64,000 nt of DNA, taken from contig NZ_FUWY01000002.1 in NCBI RefSeq assembly GCF_900167375.1, forward strand, positions 62,001 to 126,000. Reading direction: 5' to 3'. Numbering within the stretch: position 1 is the first letter of the stretch; every line of letters starts with the position of its first letter. Origin of the DNA: Anaerorhabdus furcosa (GTDB lineage Bacteria; Bacillota_I; Bacilli_A; Erysipelotrichales; Erysipelotrichaceae). Made by a program: the position numbers and the translations under genes. The notes below the pieces were generated by a model. That model worked only from the letters and a program-made list of their open reading frames with translations, was not told the DNA's origin and did not search any database. Of the stretch, positions 63,460 through 64,000 are shown in pieces.

Positions 63460-64000
63460 TATTTATAAGCGATTTGCAGTGATTAACTAAATCACTTGAA
63501 TAGATACCTCCACCTTGTGAGATGACTGGGTTACCACCACCTTTTAATTCGTAAGTTTGAGCAATACTTTTAAATATTTCATTTGCTTGGATATCTATTG
63601 ATTTATTTTTTGCCACAACAACATGACATTTTTCATCTATTTTTAAAACGAAGATAATTCCTTTATCATAGTGATTTGTGATTGTTGAACAAAGTTGTTG
63701 GAATGATTTGATATCCATTGAGTTAAATTCTTCAAACAAATAAGTATTGGGAGTAGCACATAAATCTTTTGCAAGAAAATCAAAATATTTCTGTTTGTAA
63801 TCATTTAAGGATGAAGTTAAATCTTTTTTCTCTTGGAATAGCTTTTGAATACTTTCATTGATTTCTAACTGAGCTATTGCTAATGATTTACTAGCTTCAT
63901 GGAATACATCATAATGTTTTTGAATATAATCGAATAATTGTGATCCAGCAACAAAACTTATTTTAAATCCACGTGTTGTTTTTTCATAACCTAGAAATTT
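63443..64000 (-). CDS. AlaX-like / DHHA1-domain protein (5' part beyond the window)
   Basis: The frame is open from base 64000 to the TAA at 63443-63445, giving at least 185 residues of a longer protein. The C-terminus has the DHHA1 pattern G-G-G-N-P-V-I-S-Q-G-G-G seen at the end of alanyl-tRNA synthetase and AlaX editing enzymes, preceded by a coiled-coil segment. A stand-alone alanyl-tRNA editing protein is the best reading; a full AlaRS cannot be excluded without the N-terminus. Confidence 0.8.
   Translation of the reverse strand, partial: KFLGYEKTTRGFKISFVAGSQLFDYIQKHYDVFHEASKSLAIAQLEINESIQKLFQEKKDLTSSLNDYKQKYFDFLAKDLCATPNTYLFEEFNSMDIKSFQQLCSTITNHYDKGIIFVLKIDEKCHVVVAKNKSIDIQANEIFKSIAQTYELKGGGNPVISQGGGIYSSDLVNHCKSLINKMNEA

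Overview
The window is AT-rich, densely coding DNA with mostly ATG starts, clear AGGAGG-type ribosome binding sites, many extended -10 promoters (TGnTATAAT or TGnTACAAT) and many short rho-independent terminators. This fits a low-GC Bacillota chromosome. The mix of PTS sugar uptake, paired ABC exporters, amino-acid catabolism and an OYE/flavodoxin pair suggests an anaerobic, host-associated fermenter, perhaps Erysipelotrichia-like; that placement is an inference. I see no rRNA, tRNA, CRISPR array, insertion sequence or integrated phage.

Layout. 0-3 kb: end of a RelB/ParE-type toxin-antitoxin pair, an XRE regulator with a membrane tail plus a small membrane protein, and a DUF2130 nuclease-like protein. 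3-12 kb: guaA, an Mrr-type endonuclease, a 33-residue zinc-ribbon mini-gene, an alpha/beta hydrolase, a sigma factor coupled to DUF2461, a DEAD-box helicase with ywbE, and a YkpA/YbiT-type ABC-F protein. 12-16 kb: a DHH phosphoesterase, a second XRE regulator, a GH13 enzyme, a glyoxalase-fold protein and an MBL hydrolase. 16-18.3 kb: an arsenic operon (arsR, ArsP-type permease, atypical thioredoxin, arsC). 18.4-22.7 kb: ndk, a membrane protein, a structured leader RNA before a C39-like lipoprotein, an SRPBCC protein and a second ArsP-type transporter. 22.8-28.6 kb: a divergent sugar/amine locus: a GH1 6-phospho-beta-glucosidase facing ridA, EIIBC, a PLP aminotransferase, EIIA and a YheO/DauR-like regulator, with three copies of one operator between them. 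28.7-34.2 kb: MarR, MATE and a heterodimeric ABC exporter. 34.8-38.6 kb: the oxidative pentose phosphate operon (lactonase, gnd, zwf). 38.6-41.9 kb: pepD, a 47-residue membrane peptide, a two-part chromate transporter and a CarD regulator with a hairpin leader. 42-45.6 kb: an amidohydrolase and a MarR/OYE/flavodoxin set that resembles the gut bilirubin reductase operon bilQRS. 45.7-53.4 kb: a cysteine desulfidase-family protein, then two divergent arms of the aspartate/threonine pathway (thrC-thrB-ACT regulator; hom-aspartate kinase-asd). 53.4-60.4 kb: a DUF4396 protein with six Met/Asp-rich repeats, a lipoprotein and a complete branched-chain amino acid ABC operon ending in a CBS-ACT protein. 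60.5-64 kb: small membrane proteins, a DUF308-plus-protease-like fusion, a tRNA-binding OB-fold protein and the C-terminal part of an AlaX-like editing protein.

Best candidates for new biology: the bilQRS-like locus, whose reductase reading frame has lost its start through an apparent one-base shift; the PTS/aminotransferase/RidA locus and its operator triplet; the multi-hairpin leader RNA at about 20.2-20.4 kb; the 5'-terminal hairpin in the CarD leader; and the Met-rich repeat insertion in the DUF4396 protein.
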